Origin: Bacteroidales bacterium
GTDB taxonomy: Bacteria > Bacteroidota > Bacteroidia > Bacteroidales > UBA3824
Direction: 5' to 3'
Assembly (NCBI GenBank): GCA_017541145.1
Contig: JAFXZT010000149.1
Coordinates: 1-44,508 of the forward strand
Length of the DNA: 44,508 bases
The position numbers and the translations under genes were made by a program. Shown in pieces: positions 35,408 to 44,350 of this stretch; the first letter of the stretch is position 1, and the number at the start of each line of letters is the position of its first letter. Below the pieces are notes generated by a model that worked only from the letters and a program-made list of their open reading frames with translations, had not been told where the DNA came from and did no database searches.

Positions 35408-36268
35408 TTACAAAATCATCTTTTCGATAGGTACAACCAAAATACCTTGCGCACCAGCGGCTCTGAGTTCGTCGATAATGCCCCAGAATTTGTCCTCCTG
35501 AACCACAGAGTGAACAGAAACCCAATCGGAATCAGCCAAAGGAAGTACAGACGGGGATTTCATACCGGGAAGAAGTTTAATAATATCGTTGAGTTTTGCT
35601 TTAGGAGCGTTGAGAAGGATGTATTTATTAGATTTGGCAGCGTGGATGGCGTGGATTCTAAACAAGAGTTTGTCGAGGATTTCTTGTTTTGCGGCAGAGA
35701 GTTTTTCGTTTTTGATAAGCACCGCTTGAGAGTTCACCATTTTTTCTTTCTCCACCAAACCGTTGCTCAACAATGTAGAACCGGTAGAAACGATATCGAA
35801 AATCGCGTCAGCCAATCCGATTACCGGACAAATTTCCACAGAACCGTTAATTACATGAATATCAGCATTGATATTGTTGTCTGCCAAAACTTTTTTCAGG
35901 ATATTAGGGTAAGTAGTAGCGATTTTTTTGCCGTTGAACCATTGCAGACCGTTGTAATTGGCGTCTCTTGGGATAGCGAGCGAAAGTCTGCATTTACCGA
36001 AACCGAGTTTTTCAGCGACTTCTACTTGTTGACCTGTTTCCCAAATCACATTTTCGCCCACGATACCAGCGTCAGCCACGCCGTCAGCCACACACTGAGG
36101 AATATCGTCATCTCTGAGGTAGAGAATATCGATGGGGAAATCGGGCGAGGAAGCAAACAACAAACGTGAACTTGCATTTGATGCGCTGATTCCGGCTTTT
36201 TCAAACAGTTCGATAGACTTGTCGCTAAGGCGTCCGGATTTCTGAATAGCAATTTTTAATCTTTCCAT
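35408..36268 (-). CDS. hisG: ATP phosphoribosyltransferase, long form
   Basis: 286 residues, the long form with a C-terminal ACT-like regulatory domain, so no HisZ partner is needed. It joins PRPP and ATP in the first committed step of histidine synthesis and is usually inhibited by histidine. LKIAIQKSGRLSDKS, VADGVADAGIVGEN, and the PRPP-binding stretch GLADAIFDIVSTGSTLL are present; KYILLNAPKAKLNDIIKLLPGMKSP-type sequence (key LNAPK, LPGMKSP) begins the regulatory domain at about residue 205. First structural gene of the operon; its ATG is 142 nt downstream of the leader-peptide stop and behind an attenuator terminator. The long plus-strand ORF across this gene is a shadow. Confidence 0.97.
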   Translation of the reverse strand: MERLKIAIQKSGRLSDKSIELFEKAGISASNASSRLLFASSPDFPIDILYLRDDDIPQCVADGVADAGIVGENVIWETGQQVEVAEKLGFGKCRLSLAIPRDANYNGLQWFNGKKIATTYPNILKKVLADNNINADIHVINGSVEICPVIGLADAIFDIVSTGSTLLSNGLVEKEKMVNSQAVLIKNEKLSAAKQEILDKLLFRIHAIHAAKSNKYILLNAPKAKLNDIIKLLPGMKSPSVLPLADSDWVSVHSVVQEDKFWGIIDELRAAGAQGILVVPIEKMIL

Positions 36269-36324
36269 AATGTAGAAAATAATTTATGATTATAATATTT
36301 AATAGTTAATTACTGTAATACAAA

Positions 36325-36365
36325 CAAAAAAGGCCGAATCACAATTCGTAGTGCGATTCGACCTT
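36325..36365 (-). terminator. Attenuator terminator of the his operon
   Basis: In the minus-strand transcript the 5' arm (positions 36365 to 36351, AAGGTCGAATCGCAC) pairs with the 3' arm (36342 to 36330, GTGATTCGGCCTT) with one bulge and one G-U pair, followed by six U residues. It stands between the his leader peptide and hisG, so most transcripts should stop here when histidine is plentiful. Its 5' arm can pair instead with 36420-36413 (GTGCGATT with AATCGCAC, 8 bp, extended by ACC/GGT across a small internal loop), which would form the antiterminator. Confidence 0.9.
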
Positions 36366-36410
36366 ATATTTCCTAAAACGAAATTATCCTCTGAAAACTA
36401 TAATTTTCGG

Positions 36411-36488
36411 TTAATCGCACAGCAAATCGGCTCCGCCATGATGATGGTGAAGATGATGAAATGCGATATGCGAATTGAATAATTTCAT
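36411..36488 (-). CDS. hisL: Histidine operon leader peptide
   Basis: A 25-codon ORF (ATG at 36488, TAA at 36411-36413) with seven histidine codons: residues 7, 11, 12 and 14-17, including four in a row. It ends GGADLLCD. This is the signature of a his attenuation leader. The last His codon lies about 18 nt before the antiterminator segment and the stop codon overlaps that segment. A ribosome stalled at His codons would therefore leave it free to pair with the terminator arm, and a ribosome reaching the stop would block it. The candidate promoter is 34 nt upstream. No functional homologue of hisL is implied beyond regulation in cis. Confidence 0.92.
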   Translation of the reverse strand: MKLFNSHIAFHHLHHHHGGADLLCD

Positions 36489-36521
36489 TTGTTGTGTTTT
36501 TTTACCAAAAATATCTGTGCA

Positions 36522-36553
36522 CAAAAGTAGTGTTTATTTTTGAAATTATGCAA
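36522..36553 (-). promoter_or_regulatory. Promoter of the his operon
   Basis: On the minus strand TTG (36553-36551), 21 bp, then TACTTTTG (36529-36522), fitting the Bacteroidota TTTG-N19/21-TAnnTTTG consensus. The expected transcription start is near 36515, giving a leader RNA of about 25 nt before hisL. Confidence 0.65.
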
Positions 36554-36584
36554 TAAAAAACGAATTTTTTTTCATTTTTTAATA

Positions 36585-37616
36585 TTAGTCGCGAAAATGT
36601 TTGGATGTTAAATGATGTTTAGCAAGTTCGTTTTTATAATTGTTGATATTTTTTATGATTTTTACACCTCGCTTGTCACCCAAATCGTTAACTTTGTTAG
36701 CATAATCTTCAGCTACGTCAAATATTTCTAAGGCAAGATAGATATTTGCCAATCCGCACAGCAAATCAAGTTTGGCAGATTTCTGCTTTTTTTCTGTAAC
36801 GGACATCGCTTGTTCGCAATCTTGAATAAAGTGTATCCAGTCTTTGAGACATTGTGTAGTTTCCTCGATACCTTCTTCTGCACTCAACTGTCCGAAACAA
36901 GATTTTATCTGCTCTTTAGCAAGTTTGTACTTATTATAATACTGAGATTTTTTGCTGTCTAAAAGCCAAACAGCAGCAGTTTCTCTGTCACGACCGTAAA
37001 CATAACGATGGTTAATCAACGACTGACTATTTTTGTAGCAAGTATCTAATATTGCGTTGGTTAAACCAGAAAGAATAAACTGTTTGTTGTCAAGATAATA
37101 CTCATGAGCATCGCGAGGATCGTAAAAACCGCGATCGCCTACCCAGTGATAAATCAAGGGTTTGTCGTATGAGTTACGAGAATTGTTAGAATAATTGCAA
37201 TAACCTTGCGGCGAATTGATTTCCACATCTATAGGAAGAAGGTAATCTATTGCCGGATAGTATTTTCTTACCTCTTTGGTTTCTCCGTGTTTTGTTACAG
37301 TGGTTATTTCTTCAAACTCATAAGATTTCAAAATCTCGAAATCATAGACTTTAAAAGTGGTAGTCAAATAAGGATTTTCGTTGTCGTAAGTCCAACCATA
37401 CGGGCAAAAATCATCCGCAAGTTTCTGAAAATCAATATTTCGCTTGGTAGGTTTTGAAGCATCGAGACTTATTGCGTAAGTTCTTCGTTCGGGTTCTACA
37501 TAATATGTCGGCAGATGTCTAACCGAAAAGCCAACCCAAAATTTGTCTGTAGAATATTGAGCTAAAGCATTGAGGCTCAACATCGCTGCAAATACAAAAA
37601 ATATAATTCGTTTCAT
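36585..37616 (-). CDS. Secreted protein of unknown function
   Basis: 343 residues with a Sec signal peptide (about 1-19, ending LNALAQ). The mature N-terminal part (about 20-190) is rich in Tyr and Asp (FWVGFSVRHLPTYYVEPERR; PAIDYLLPIDVEINSPQGY) and looks beta-structured. The C-terminal part (about 215-340) is helical and TPR-like, with KLDLLCGLANIYLALEIFDVAEDYANK-type pattern (key LANIYLALEIFDVAEDY). I do not recognise a named family. It stands between the his leader and sbcC on the minus strand with a strong promoter of its own, so it is likely monocistronic. Location should be periplasmic or extracellular. Confidence 0.75.
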   Translation of the reverse strand: MKRIIFFVFAAMLSLNALAQYSTDKFWVGFSVRHLPTYYVEPERRTYAISLDASKPTKRNIDFQKLADDFCPYGWTYDNENPYLTTTFKVYDFEILKSYEFEEITTVTKHGETKEVRKYYPAIDYLLPIDVEINSPQGYCNYSNNSRNSYDKPLIYHWVGDRGFYDPRDAHEYYLDNKQFILSGLTNAILDTCYKNSQSLINHRYVYGRDRETAAVWLLDSKKSQYYNKYKLAKEQIKSCFGQLSAEEGIEETTQCLKDWIHFIQDCEQAMSVTEKKQKSAKLDLLCGLANIYLALEIFDVAEDYANKVNDLGDKRGVKIIKNINNYKNELAKHHLTSKHFRD

Positions 37617-37688
37617 ATAAAAATACTTTAGAATTTTATATTAATCTAAAAGATGTTTTAATTAAAAATATTTGTGTTGAAAACTCCG

Positions 37689-37720
37689 CAAATATAATGT
37701 ATATTTTCAATACCGACAAA
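37689..37720 (-). promoter_or_regulatory. Bacteroidota-type promoter upstream of the secreted protein gene
   Basis: On the minus strand TTTG (37720-37717), 20 bp, then TATATTTG (37696-37689): a full consensus match. The expected start lies about 65 nt before the ATG at 37616. Confidence 0.7.
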
Positions 37721-37757
37721 CAGCTTTTTACCAGAAAAATATCCGTAAAAAAAATCA

Positions 37758-40700
37758 CTAATCGTTAACAACGGTTACGATGCTACGAGTATTATCGCCT
37801 TTTGACTTTTGAACACGGATTTTTGCCGAGATTCGCTCCTGAAGTTCTTTCACATGAGAGATAATTCCAACCTGACGACCTTGAGATTTTAATTTTTCAA
37901 GCATTGTAATTACATGATTGAGAGAATCTTCGTCCAAAGTTCCGAATCCTTCATCGATAAACAAAGTTTGTGATTGTACACCGTTTTGCATCATATCGCT
38001 GAGTCCCAACGCCAAACACAACGAAACCATAAAACTTTCGCCGCCCGATAATGTGGATGCCGGCCGCTCGAAACCCATTTCTAAGTCGTTAACAAAGATT
38101 GCCATCGATTCGCCTTGACATGTAAGTGTATACTTATCCATAAGTCGGCTAAGATTATAATTTGCGCTTTCCAAAAGTGTCTTCAAAGTGTAATTCTGCG
38201 CCAAGATTCTCAATCTCTTACCGTCCGCCGAACCCAAAATCTCTTTCAATACCGACCAATCATTGAATTTTTCGATTACTTTTGACAATTTTTCCGTCGT
38301 AAGTTTGCTACGCGACATTTCAGAATTATTCTTTTCCAACAAAATTTCTATATCTCGCAATTGGTGGTTATCTTTTTCAGTTTCAGACTTTTGAGATTCC
38401 AAAAGATTTTCAAGTTCAGCGAGTTCTGACTCTGACTTTCCGGGCTTTTCATCATGTTTCAACAAATTGTCAGAAGCATCCTTTTTTGACTGTTCGGCTT
38501 TTGTAAACCGCTCATCAACAGCAGAAATCTCGTCTTTTAACTTTTGCAAAGAGCCGGAAGGATAGTTCAACAACGATTTAATCTTGTCAGCATCCAAACC
38601 CAAATCAGGATTTTGGGAATTAATATCAAGAATAAGTGTATCGATTTTCTCCTGACCGGATTTCAATTTGTTGCTGAGTTCATCCTTTTGTCCGAAGTGA
38701 TTTTTGAGATCAGTTTCAAGCGATGAAATATTTTGCGGCAAACTTTCAAGCTCGGTTTCGCTACAAGTAGAAGATTCAACAACAGCTTTTTCGCTGAAAA
38801 ATTTACCAATATTTTCAATCCGTTTGCAACTGTTTTCAAGTTTATCCAGAGTTTCTTTCTTTAACTTTTTATCTTTAACAGTTTCTTTCAATGTATTGAA
38901 CTCTTTTGCTTTGTTATCAATAATATTTTTGAAAGAAATATAATTGCAATCAATAGCGTCAAAAGTTTCAGGCTTGGTTAAATATTTTTTAAGCTCAGTT
39001 ATAATGGCAGTTTTTTCCTTTGTAACGATTTCCAAATTATTGGAATACTCAGTTACAGAATTGTTCAACAATGCAATATTGCTTTCAATTTTCTGCTTTT
39101 CATCTTTAGAAATATCAAGTTTTTTCAACGCCGAATCATATTCCGAGCGAGATTTATTCAGCTCGTTGCTAAGTTTTGTATGAACTTGCTTTTGGGAATT
39201 CAGCTCCACTTTTGCCGTCTCAAATTTGGCATTCAATTCCGGAAGAACTTTCTCCAGCTCATCAACTGAGGACATATTTAAATTTTCCTCAGTGTTGAAA
39301 TAAGTCACAGCCTTCTGCAAATGCGTTCCAAAATTGGTTAATTCACTTTCAAATTTTTCCAATTCCGGCTTTTCTCTCAAACAGGATTCTTCCAAAGTTT
39401 TAATCAAATTGTTCTTCGTACCGATTTCTGTTTGAATATTTCTTAGTTTAGATTCGGATTCTTTTCGCTGATTTTCAATAGTTTCCAATTGTGATTTAAA
39501 GAAATCTTCCACATGACTTGCATACGGATGCTCCAAACTACCGCAAACGGGACACGGCTGTTGAGGTTTCAGATTGCTCCGCATTTTCTCAACACTCTCT
39601 GTAGCAGCATCTTTAAGATTTTGATAAGTCTTTGTAACAGTATCAAATTCTGTTTGAGCCTTGATAGATTCGGTATTAAGAGCTGTTAACTGATTTTTTG
39701 CATTTAAAATTGATGCCTCATTATCAGCTATCAGTTTTCGAGACTTCTCGCAATTAGCTTTTGAATTGTTGTAATTTGTAAATAAATTCAGAGTTTTTGA
39801 GATTATAGAAATTTTTGTTTCAAGTTTCTCGTAACTTGAATTAATATTCTGAATATCAATTGCATTAAGTTCTACCGATTTATTATCAACAGTCAACTTC
39901 AATGATTTCAACAAGTTATCCAAATTTACGAACTCAGCAGATTTTTGTTGCAACGTTTTAGTTAAAATATCAATCTGCTTTTTACTGCTTACTATTTTTG
40001 TATTCTCGTCAGTAATTTTGGTGTTGACATTATGATAATTCTCAAGAAGCGAATCTATTGTCTGAATATTTTCATAAATATCCTTTTTGAGCGACATGTT
40101 GTTGAACTTTTGTTCCAAGTCCTCGATTTCCAATCCCAACGCCGAATTGGTTTTACGAAGATACAAAAAGTCAGCAAAATATTGATAATAAGAATTTTGC
40201 AAGTTCAAAAAGTTACGTTGCAACCTCTGAATATCTTGATTTACCTCGCCGAGATTATCGTACAACGGTCTAAATCCCGATTCAACAATTTCCAACTGTT
40301 TCACAACAAGTCTGTCAGGCTTAGAATTTTCAACTGCTTTTGTCGCGTTTTCCAATTCCGAAGTCTTTTCTGACAATGTTTTTACCAAATCAATATAAGT
40401 TTTCTTCCAATTGATTTTTGTAACGATTTCATCAGAAACCTTCTTGTGTTGCTCAATCGAGTTTTTAACTTTTGAAATATTTTCGTTTGCCGCAGAGATT
40501 TCCTCATCTGTCAACAACTTGATATTCTGAAGTTCAGATTCCAACACCTCTTTTTCCGACTTGCAATCACGATAATTATCATAAATCTTTACCGAAACTT
40601 TTTCATAAATATCGGTATTCGTCAGCATTTGGAGAATCTCGGATTTAGTTTCTTTGTCAGCATAAAGAAATTTTGAAAACTGATTCTGAGCCAACATCAC

Positions 40701-41204
40701 GCAACGGATATAACGGTCGAAATTCAAGCCGGTAAGTTTCTCAATCCGAGTTCTAAATTCTGTTTGTTTCTCGGTAACAACTTCAAAGTTGTCATCACCT
40801 TTTTTACTGATATACAAAGTATTACCGGCCGGCATCAATGTACCGTCCGTTTTCTTATGCGCACGGTGAACCGACCATTCAGCCTTGTAAATTTCATGAT
40901 TCTCGGTTTCAAAAATTGTTGACGCCGAAGCCTCTGCCGCACCATAACGAATGATATGACGTGTATCATCGGTTTTCCTAATCGATGAATTTTCCATCTC
41001 GATGTCTTCGCCCGCGATATTTGAAAAACGCGGTGTCTGACCGTAAAGCGAAAGACAAACTGCATCTGTTATTGTACTTTTACCCGCGCCGGTGTCACCG
41101 CAAATGAGAAACAATGGTGAATTTTGCAATGGTCCGTTACTGAAATCAATTTCCGCATCAGCCAAGGTTGCAAGATTTTTTATGATGATTTTACGGATTT
41201 TCAT
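37758..41204 (-). CDS. sbcC: Nuclease SbcCD subunit C (SMC-like ATPase)
   Basis: 1148 residues. SbcC is the Rad50-like ATPase that partners SbcD to process hairpins and DNA ends. Walker A GDTGAGKST at residues 36-44, long coiled-coil arms to both sides of a zinc-hook CPVCGSLEHP near residue 550, then the C-terminal ATPase half with STLSGGESFMVSLCLALGLS signature and QTLFIDEGFGTLDEDSL Walker B. Many Lys, Asn, Ser and Glu residues fill the coiled coil, as expected. It lies 13 bp after sbcD on the same strand, the standard pair order. ATG at 41204. Confidence 0.96.
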   Translation of the reverse strand: MKIRKIIIKNLATLADAEIDFSNGPLQNSPLFLICGDTGAGKSTITDAVCLSLYGQTPRFSNIAGEDIEMENSSIRKTDDTRHIIRYGAAEASASTIFETENHEIYKAEWSVHRAHKKTDGTLMPAGNTLYISKKGDDNFEVVTEKQTEFRTRIEKLTGLNFDRYIRCVMLAQNQFSKFLYADKETKSEILQMLTNTDIYEKVSVKIYDNYRDCKSEKEVLESELQNIKLLTDEEISAANENISKVKNSIEQHKKVSDEIVTKINWKKTYIDLVKTLSEKTSELENATKAVENSKPDRLVVKQLEIVESGFRPLYDNLGEVNQDIQRLQRNFLNLQNSYYQYFADFLYLRKTNSALGLEIEDLEQKFNNMSLKKDIYENIQTIDSLLENYHNVNTKITDENTKIVSSKKQIDILTKTLQQKSAEFVNLDNLLKSLKLTVDNKSVELNAIDIQNINSSYEKLETKISIISKTLNLFTNYNNSKANCEKSRKLIADNEASILNAKNQLTALNTESIKAQTEFDTVTKTYQNLKDAATESVEKMRSNLKPQQPCPVCGSLEHPYASHVEDFFKSQLETIENQRKESESKLRNIQTEIGTKNNLIKTLEESCLREKPELEKFESELTNFGTHLQKAVTYFNTEENLNMSSVDELEKVLPELNAKFETAKVELNSQKQVHTKLSNELNKSRSEYDSALKKLDISKDEKQKIESNIALLNNSVTEYSNNLEIVTKEKTAIITELKKYLTKPETFDAIDCNYISFKNIIDNKAKEFNTLKETVKDKKLKKETLDKLENSCKRIENIGKFFSEKAVVESSTCSETELESLPQNISSLETDLKNHFGQKDELSNKLKSGQEKIDTLILDINSQNPDLGLDADKIKSLLNYPSGSLQKLKDEISAVDERFTKAEQSKKDASDNLLKHDEKPGKSESELAELENLLESQKSETEKDNHQLRDIEILLEKNNSEMSRSKLTTEKLSKVIEKFNDWSVLKEILGSADGKRLRILAQNYTLKTLLESANYNLSRLMDKYTLTCQGESMAIFVNDLEMGFERPASTLSGGESFMVSLCLALGLSDMMQNGVQSQTLFIDEGFGTLDEDSLNHVITMLEKLKSQGRQVGIISHVKELQERISAKIRVQKSKGDNTRSIVTVVND

Positions 41205-41217
41205 TTTACTGATTTTT

Positions 41218-42414
41218 TTAATTAAAATTGTCCAAAATATCTTTCAACATCACGACATATTTGTCTTCCATTTTACATTTTTGCTTGTTCATGTAAATTT
41301 CCTTAATGATTTCAAGCGGATCGGCATGACGAAATTCCTCAGCCGAAAGATGTTTTTGCTCGCTCCTACCCTGCTGTTTTACGATGTTTTTCTTAAAAGT
41401 ACAAAACTTTGCAGCTTTAGTTTTCAAACAATTGATAATCTGAGCTTTGGTATCGGGATTAATATCTTGTTGTAACAAATTTACTTCAAGATACATTTTC
41501 TCATCGTCGGGAATTTGCAAAAGTTGCTGTTTCACGTCATTAAAACTTTGCGGCTCATCAGGAATTGTTTTCAGCGGAATCAACTGAGGAATATTACAAA
41601 GTTTTATGCCGTTGATACTATTACCGTTAAATTCTATTACAGCAAACGAATGTTTGTAATCCTTTTCGGCAAACGAAAAAGCAATCGGCGAACCGGAATA
41701 TCTTACAGCCCGATTGCCGTCCACGGGTTGAGGCTTATGGATGTGACCAAGCGCAAAATATGTAAAATCCGAAGGTAACTCGGCTGCGTTGATACTATCT
41801 TGACCGCCTACTTGATCTCCGGCAATAGAAGTTGAATACTCTGCATTGGAAGTTGTAAGATGACCGGTAGCAATTATCGGAATGTTTTTATCACCACGAA
41901 GTTCAATAGCAATTTGCGCAACATCCTGATAAAATTGCGAAACACTTATAGGGTGACTCATTGAATCATACAAATCACCACGGCGCAAAAACGGGACGGC
42001 ACATATTATGGCAGCAGGTTCTCCATTTTTACTGATTTCAAAAACCAAACTGTTGTAATCTATATTACCATCAATTTTTGCAACACTGCCTATCACGATT
42101 GTTTTCTGACTGAGTAACACTTCTTTAGGAGCGTTAAGATACGATGGCGAATCATGATTGCCCGCCGTAATTATAATGTCCAAATCGCTAAACTCAGAAT
42201 GTAAATCACAAATAAGTTCGTAATATCTTTTCGCAACAGCATTTCCCGGACTTGCCGTATCAAATACATCTCCTGCAACAAGTAGAATATCAATATTTTC
42301 GTTACATATTACAGATTTCAATTCAGAGAAAAACAACTCGAACTCTTCCGTGCGGTCGTATGTGTACAAATCTTTTCCCAAATGCCAATCGGCAGTGTGC
42401 AAAACTTTTAGCAT
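41218..42414 (-). CDS. sbcD: Nuclease SbcCD subunit D (Mre11-like exonuclease)
   Basis: 398 residues from the ATG at 42414; a TTG two codons upstream is less likely. It is the metallophosphoesterase nuclease of the SbcCD complex. Metal-binding motifs in order: HTADWHLGK (residues 6-14), LLVAGDVFDTA, ITAGNHDSPSY, IIATGHLT and FALGHIHKPQ. The C-terminal ~150 residues form the capping and SbcC-binding region. A candidate promoter is directly upstream, and sbcC follows after 13 bp. Confidence 0.96.
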   Translation of the reverse strand: MLKVLHTADWHLGKDLYTYDRTEEFELFFSELKSVICNENIDILLVAGDVFDTASPGNAVAKRYYELICDLHSEFSDLDIIITAGNHDSPSYLNAPKEVLLSQKTIVIGSVAKIDGNIDYNSLVFEISKNGEPAAIICAVPFLRRGDLYDSMSHPISVSQFYQDVAQIAIELRGDKNIPIIATGHLTTSNAEYSTSIAGDQVGGQDSINAAELPSDFTYFALGHIHKPQPVDGNRAVRYSGSPIAFSFAEKDYKHSFAVIEFNGNSINGIKLCNIPQLIPLKTIPDEPQSFNDVKQQLLQIPDDEKMYLEVNLLQQDINPDTKAQIINCLKTKAAKFCTFKKNIVKQQGRSEQKHLSAEEFRHADPLEIIKEIYMNKQKCKMEDKYVVMLKDILDNFN

Positions 42415-42437
42415 ATCCAATTGTGTTTTTTAATATA

Positions 42438-42470
42438 CAAAGATAAACATTTTTTGAATTTATAATCCAA
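42438..42470 (-). promoter_or_regulatory. Candidate promoter of sbcDC
   Basis: On the minus strand TTG (42470-42468), 22 bp, then TATCTTTG (42445-42438), close to the Bacteroidota consensus. The predicted start is about 17 nt before the sbcD ATG. Confidence 0.5.
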
Positions 42471-42556
42471 CTATTAATCAAACAATCATAAGTAATTTTA
42501 CCAACTAATTCATATTCGGAGGATTACACTGCTAACGAAAAGAAGTCAAACACACT

Positions 42557-42600
42557 AAAAAAACGAAAAAGCGGCTGCCATTAATTAATGACTGCCGCTT
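42557..42600 (-). terminator. Intrinsic terminator of the Hc1-like gene
   Basis: On the minus strand AAGCGGC and GCCGCTT flank an inner CATTAATTAATG palindrome, followed by TTTTTCGTTTTTTT. It lies 36 bp past the Hc1 stop. Confidence 0.85.
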
Positions 42601-42635
42601 CCTAAAAATAATTTTTAAAAGAATCTTCTCAGAAC

Positions 42636-42818
42636 TTACTTTGTAGCTTCGATAGATTTTTTACGGAATTCTTTTGTAAGTTTTTCCATAGCCAAAGATG
42701 CTTTACGTGCACGACCACCGGCAGCTTTGTTACCATCTTTTGTAAGGAGTTCTGCGTTCTTTACGAATTCATCGTATTGAGCTTTCAATTCTTCTACTAA
42801 TTTTGCTACTTCTTCCAT
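42636..42818 (-). CDS. Histone H1-like nucleoid protein (Hc1 family)
   Basis: 60 residues, short and lysine-rich: acidic-amphipathic N-terminal helix (MEEVAKLVEELKAQYDEFV), then GNKAAGGRARKASLAMEKL and a basic tail EFRKKSIEATK. This matches the histone H1-like (Hc1-type) proteins common in Bacteroidota, which bind DNA in the nucleoid. It has its own promoter candidate at 42863 and a strong terminator, consistent with a highly expressed single gene. Confidence 0.92.
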   Translation of the reverse strand: MEEVAKLVEELKAQYDEFVKNAELLTKDGNKAAGGRARKASLAMEKLTKEFRKKSIEATK

Positions 42819-42862
42819 TTTTGTGATGTTTTAAAATTAAAGTTTGCTTATGTTTATCGCTG

Positions 42863-42870
42863 CAAATGTA
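42863..42870 (-). promoter_or_regulatory. Candidate -7 element for the Hc1-like gene
   Basis: On the minus strand TACATTTG matches TAnnTTTG, 45 bp before the ATG. A TTG lies only 14 bp upstream, so the -33 element is uncertain. The rest of the 361-bp gap (42819-43179) shows only AT-rich sequence and the terminator at 43108-43147. Confidence 0.45.
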
Positions 42871-43107
42871 CATAAATAATTTTACAATCCTAATAGTTAT
42901 CAAACTATTTTTGAAAAAATATTAAATTATTTTCAGTTTTTTCCCTTGTAATTTCAAAAGTTTTTTATCATTTTTTATCTAAAAATCATTTTGTCACAAA
43001 TGGTTATCGGGATTATTTTAATTATTGATGCATCTCCTCGACAAATAAAAATCACAAAGTTTTTTTTTAACATCGAAACCAACAGGAAATACGGATATTA
43101 TAAAAAC

Positions 43108-43147
43108 AAAGAATAAAAAACGCCGGAGTTTTCGATTCCCAGGCGTT
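43108..43147 (-). terminator. Intrinsic terminator of the BspA-like gene
   Basis: AACGCC (43119-43124) and GGCGTT (43142-43147) form the stem base, with inner GGA/TCC pairing; on the minus strand it is followed by CGTTTTTTATTC. It still serves the broken DUF285 gene upstream. Confidence 0.75.
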
Positions 43148-43179
43148 AATGCAATTATTATGTGAGACTTGTTATCCTA

Positions 43180-44350
43180 CTATTTTTTCTCTGTAAAATA
43201 TCCCGGAGCGGATTCTCCGCCGTCGATTTTGGCATATTCGTAAGTTACTTTTTCGGGATTGAACTTAGTACCTTTGCCGCCTACAAGATTAGGACAATCA
43301 AAAAACATTGAGTATTCGTCATTTTTAGCTGATTTTGTTGTCCAATCTTTGCCTACATATATCTTAGTCAGATTGCTACAATTGTTAAAAATGTTAGAAA
43401 AAGATTCTATTTTTGACGTGTTGAAATTACTCAAATCAATTGTTTCCAATCTGTTAGCACCGTAAAACATACCCCATAAACTTTCAAGACTTTCTGTATT
43501 GAAATTGCTCAAATCAAGATTTTTAAGACCAACACAATTTGCAAACATGTGTTTCATACAATTTACTTTTTTGGTATTAAAAGTGCTAAGATTTATGGAT
43601 TTAAGTGCGCCGCAGCTTGTAAACATACTTGTCATATCTTCTACATTTTCTGTATTGAAACTGCTCAAATCAATACTTTTAAGTTTGTAGCATCCGCAAA
43701 ATAAACCTCCCATATTGGTAACGGATGATGTATTGAAATTTTTGATATTGACAATTTCCGTAAGATTTGAAAATCCCTCAAAGCAACTGGAGCATATTTT
43801 GGGAGAATAATTTTTGAATGAGTCATCGAATACTACCTTTGTAACATTCACGGCAAAAGGATTTAGAGCGAAAACTGAATCTTGTTCAAAACCCGAAACA
43901 TTGAAGTAGGCATTTTGCGGATATTTATCATTGTAGTAGAATGTTAATACGCCGTTGTTGAATACTACGTATGGTTTTGCGCCTGAGTATTTGGGCATCT
44001 GTTTCTTGATTGAATTCTTCTATATATTTCGAGGCGTCCCACTTATCTCCCACATAAATATTTTCCAAATTTATACAACCGCCAAACATAAATTCCATGT
44101 TTGTAACTTTTCTTGTATCGAAACTGCTAAGGTCAAGAGAGGTTATATGGATACAATCAGAAAACATCCTGCCCATATCTGTAACATCCTCGGTGTTAAT
44201 ATTTTCTAAGCCCTTAATAGTTCTAAGCTCATCCATACCATCAAACCACGAATAACAAGTAGTAGGCTTAAATTTAGCAAAAGATTTGTCAATCACAATA
44301 GTTTCAGCGAAGTACCAAGCGTCCATCAGACCCAAAAGATTCATTGATTC
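43180..44350 (-). pseudogene. BspA-like (DUF285) leucine-rich surface protein gene, frameshifted and 5'-truncated
   Basis: Two overlapping minus-strand frames carry parts of one protein. The 5' part (44344-43928, 138 codons) has KFKPTTCYSWFDGMDELRTI and LDLSSFDTRKVTNMEFMFGGC repeats, then loses the pattern after YVGDKWDASKYIEE. The 3' part (from about 43998 to 43180, 272 codons) restarts with KYSGAKPYVVFNNGVLTFYY and has five further DUF285 repeats (LSSFNTENVEDMTSMF; LSNFNTSKIESFSNIF) and a proper end PGYFTEKK. The frames join if about one base is gained or lost near 44000-44020. The 5' part lacks a signal peptide and its own PYVVFNNG module, and an IS-like sequence begins just upstream. BspA-like proteins are surface adhesins. 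Slipped expression of the 3' part alone is possible but it lacks an export signal. Confidence 0.75.

Noticed and set aside
35354-36169. 271-codon plus-strand ORF
   Set aside because: It lies antisense to hisG, which has every expected motif; the plus-strand translation has shadow-like composition and no recognisable domain.
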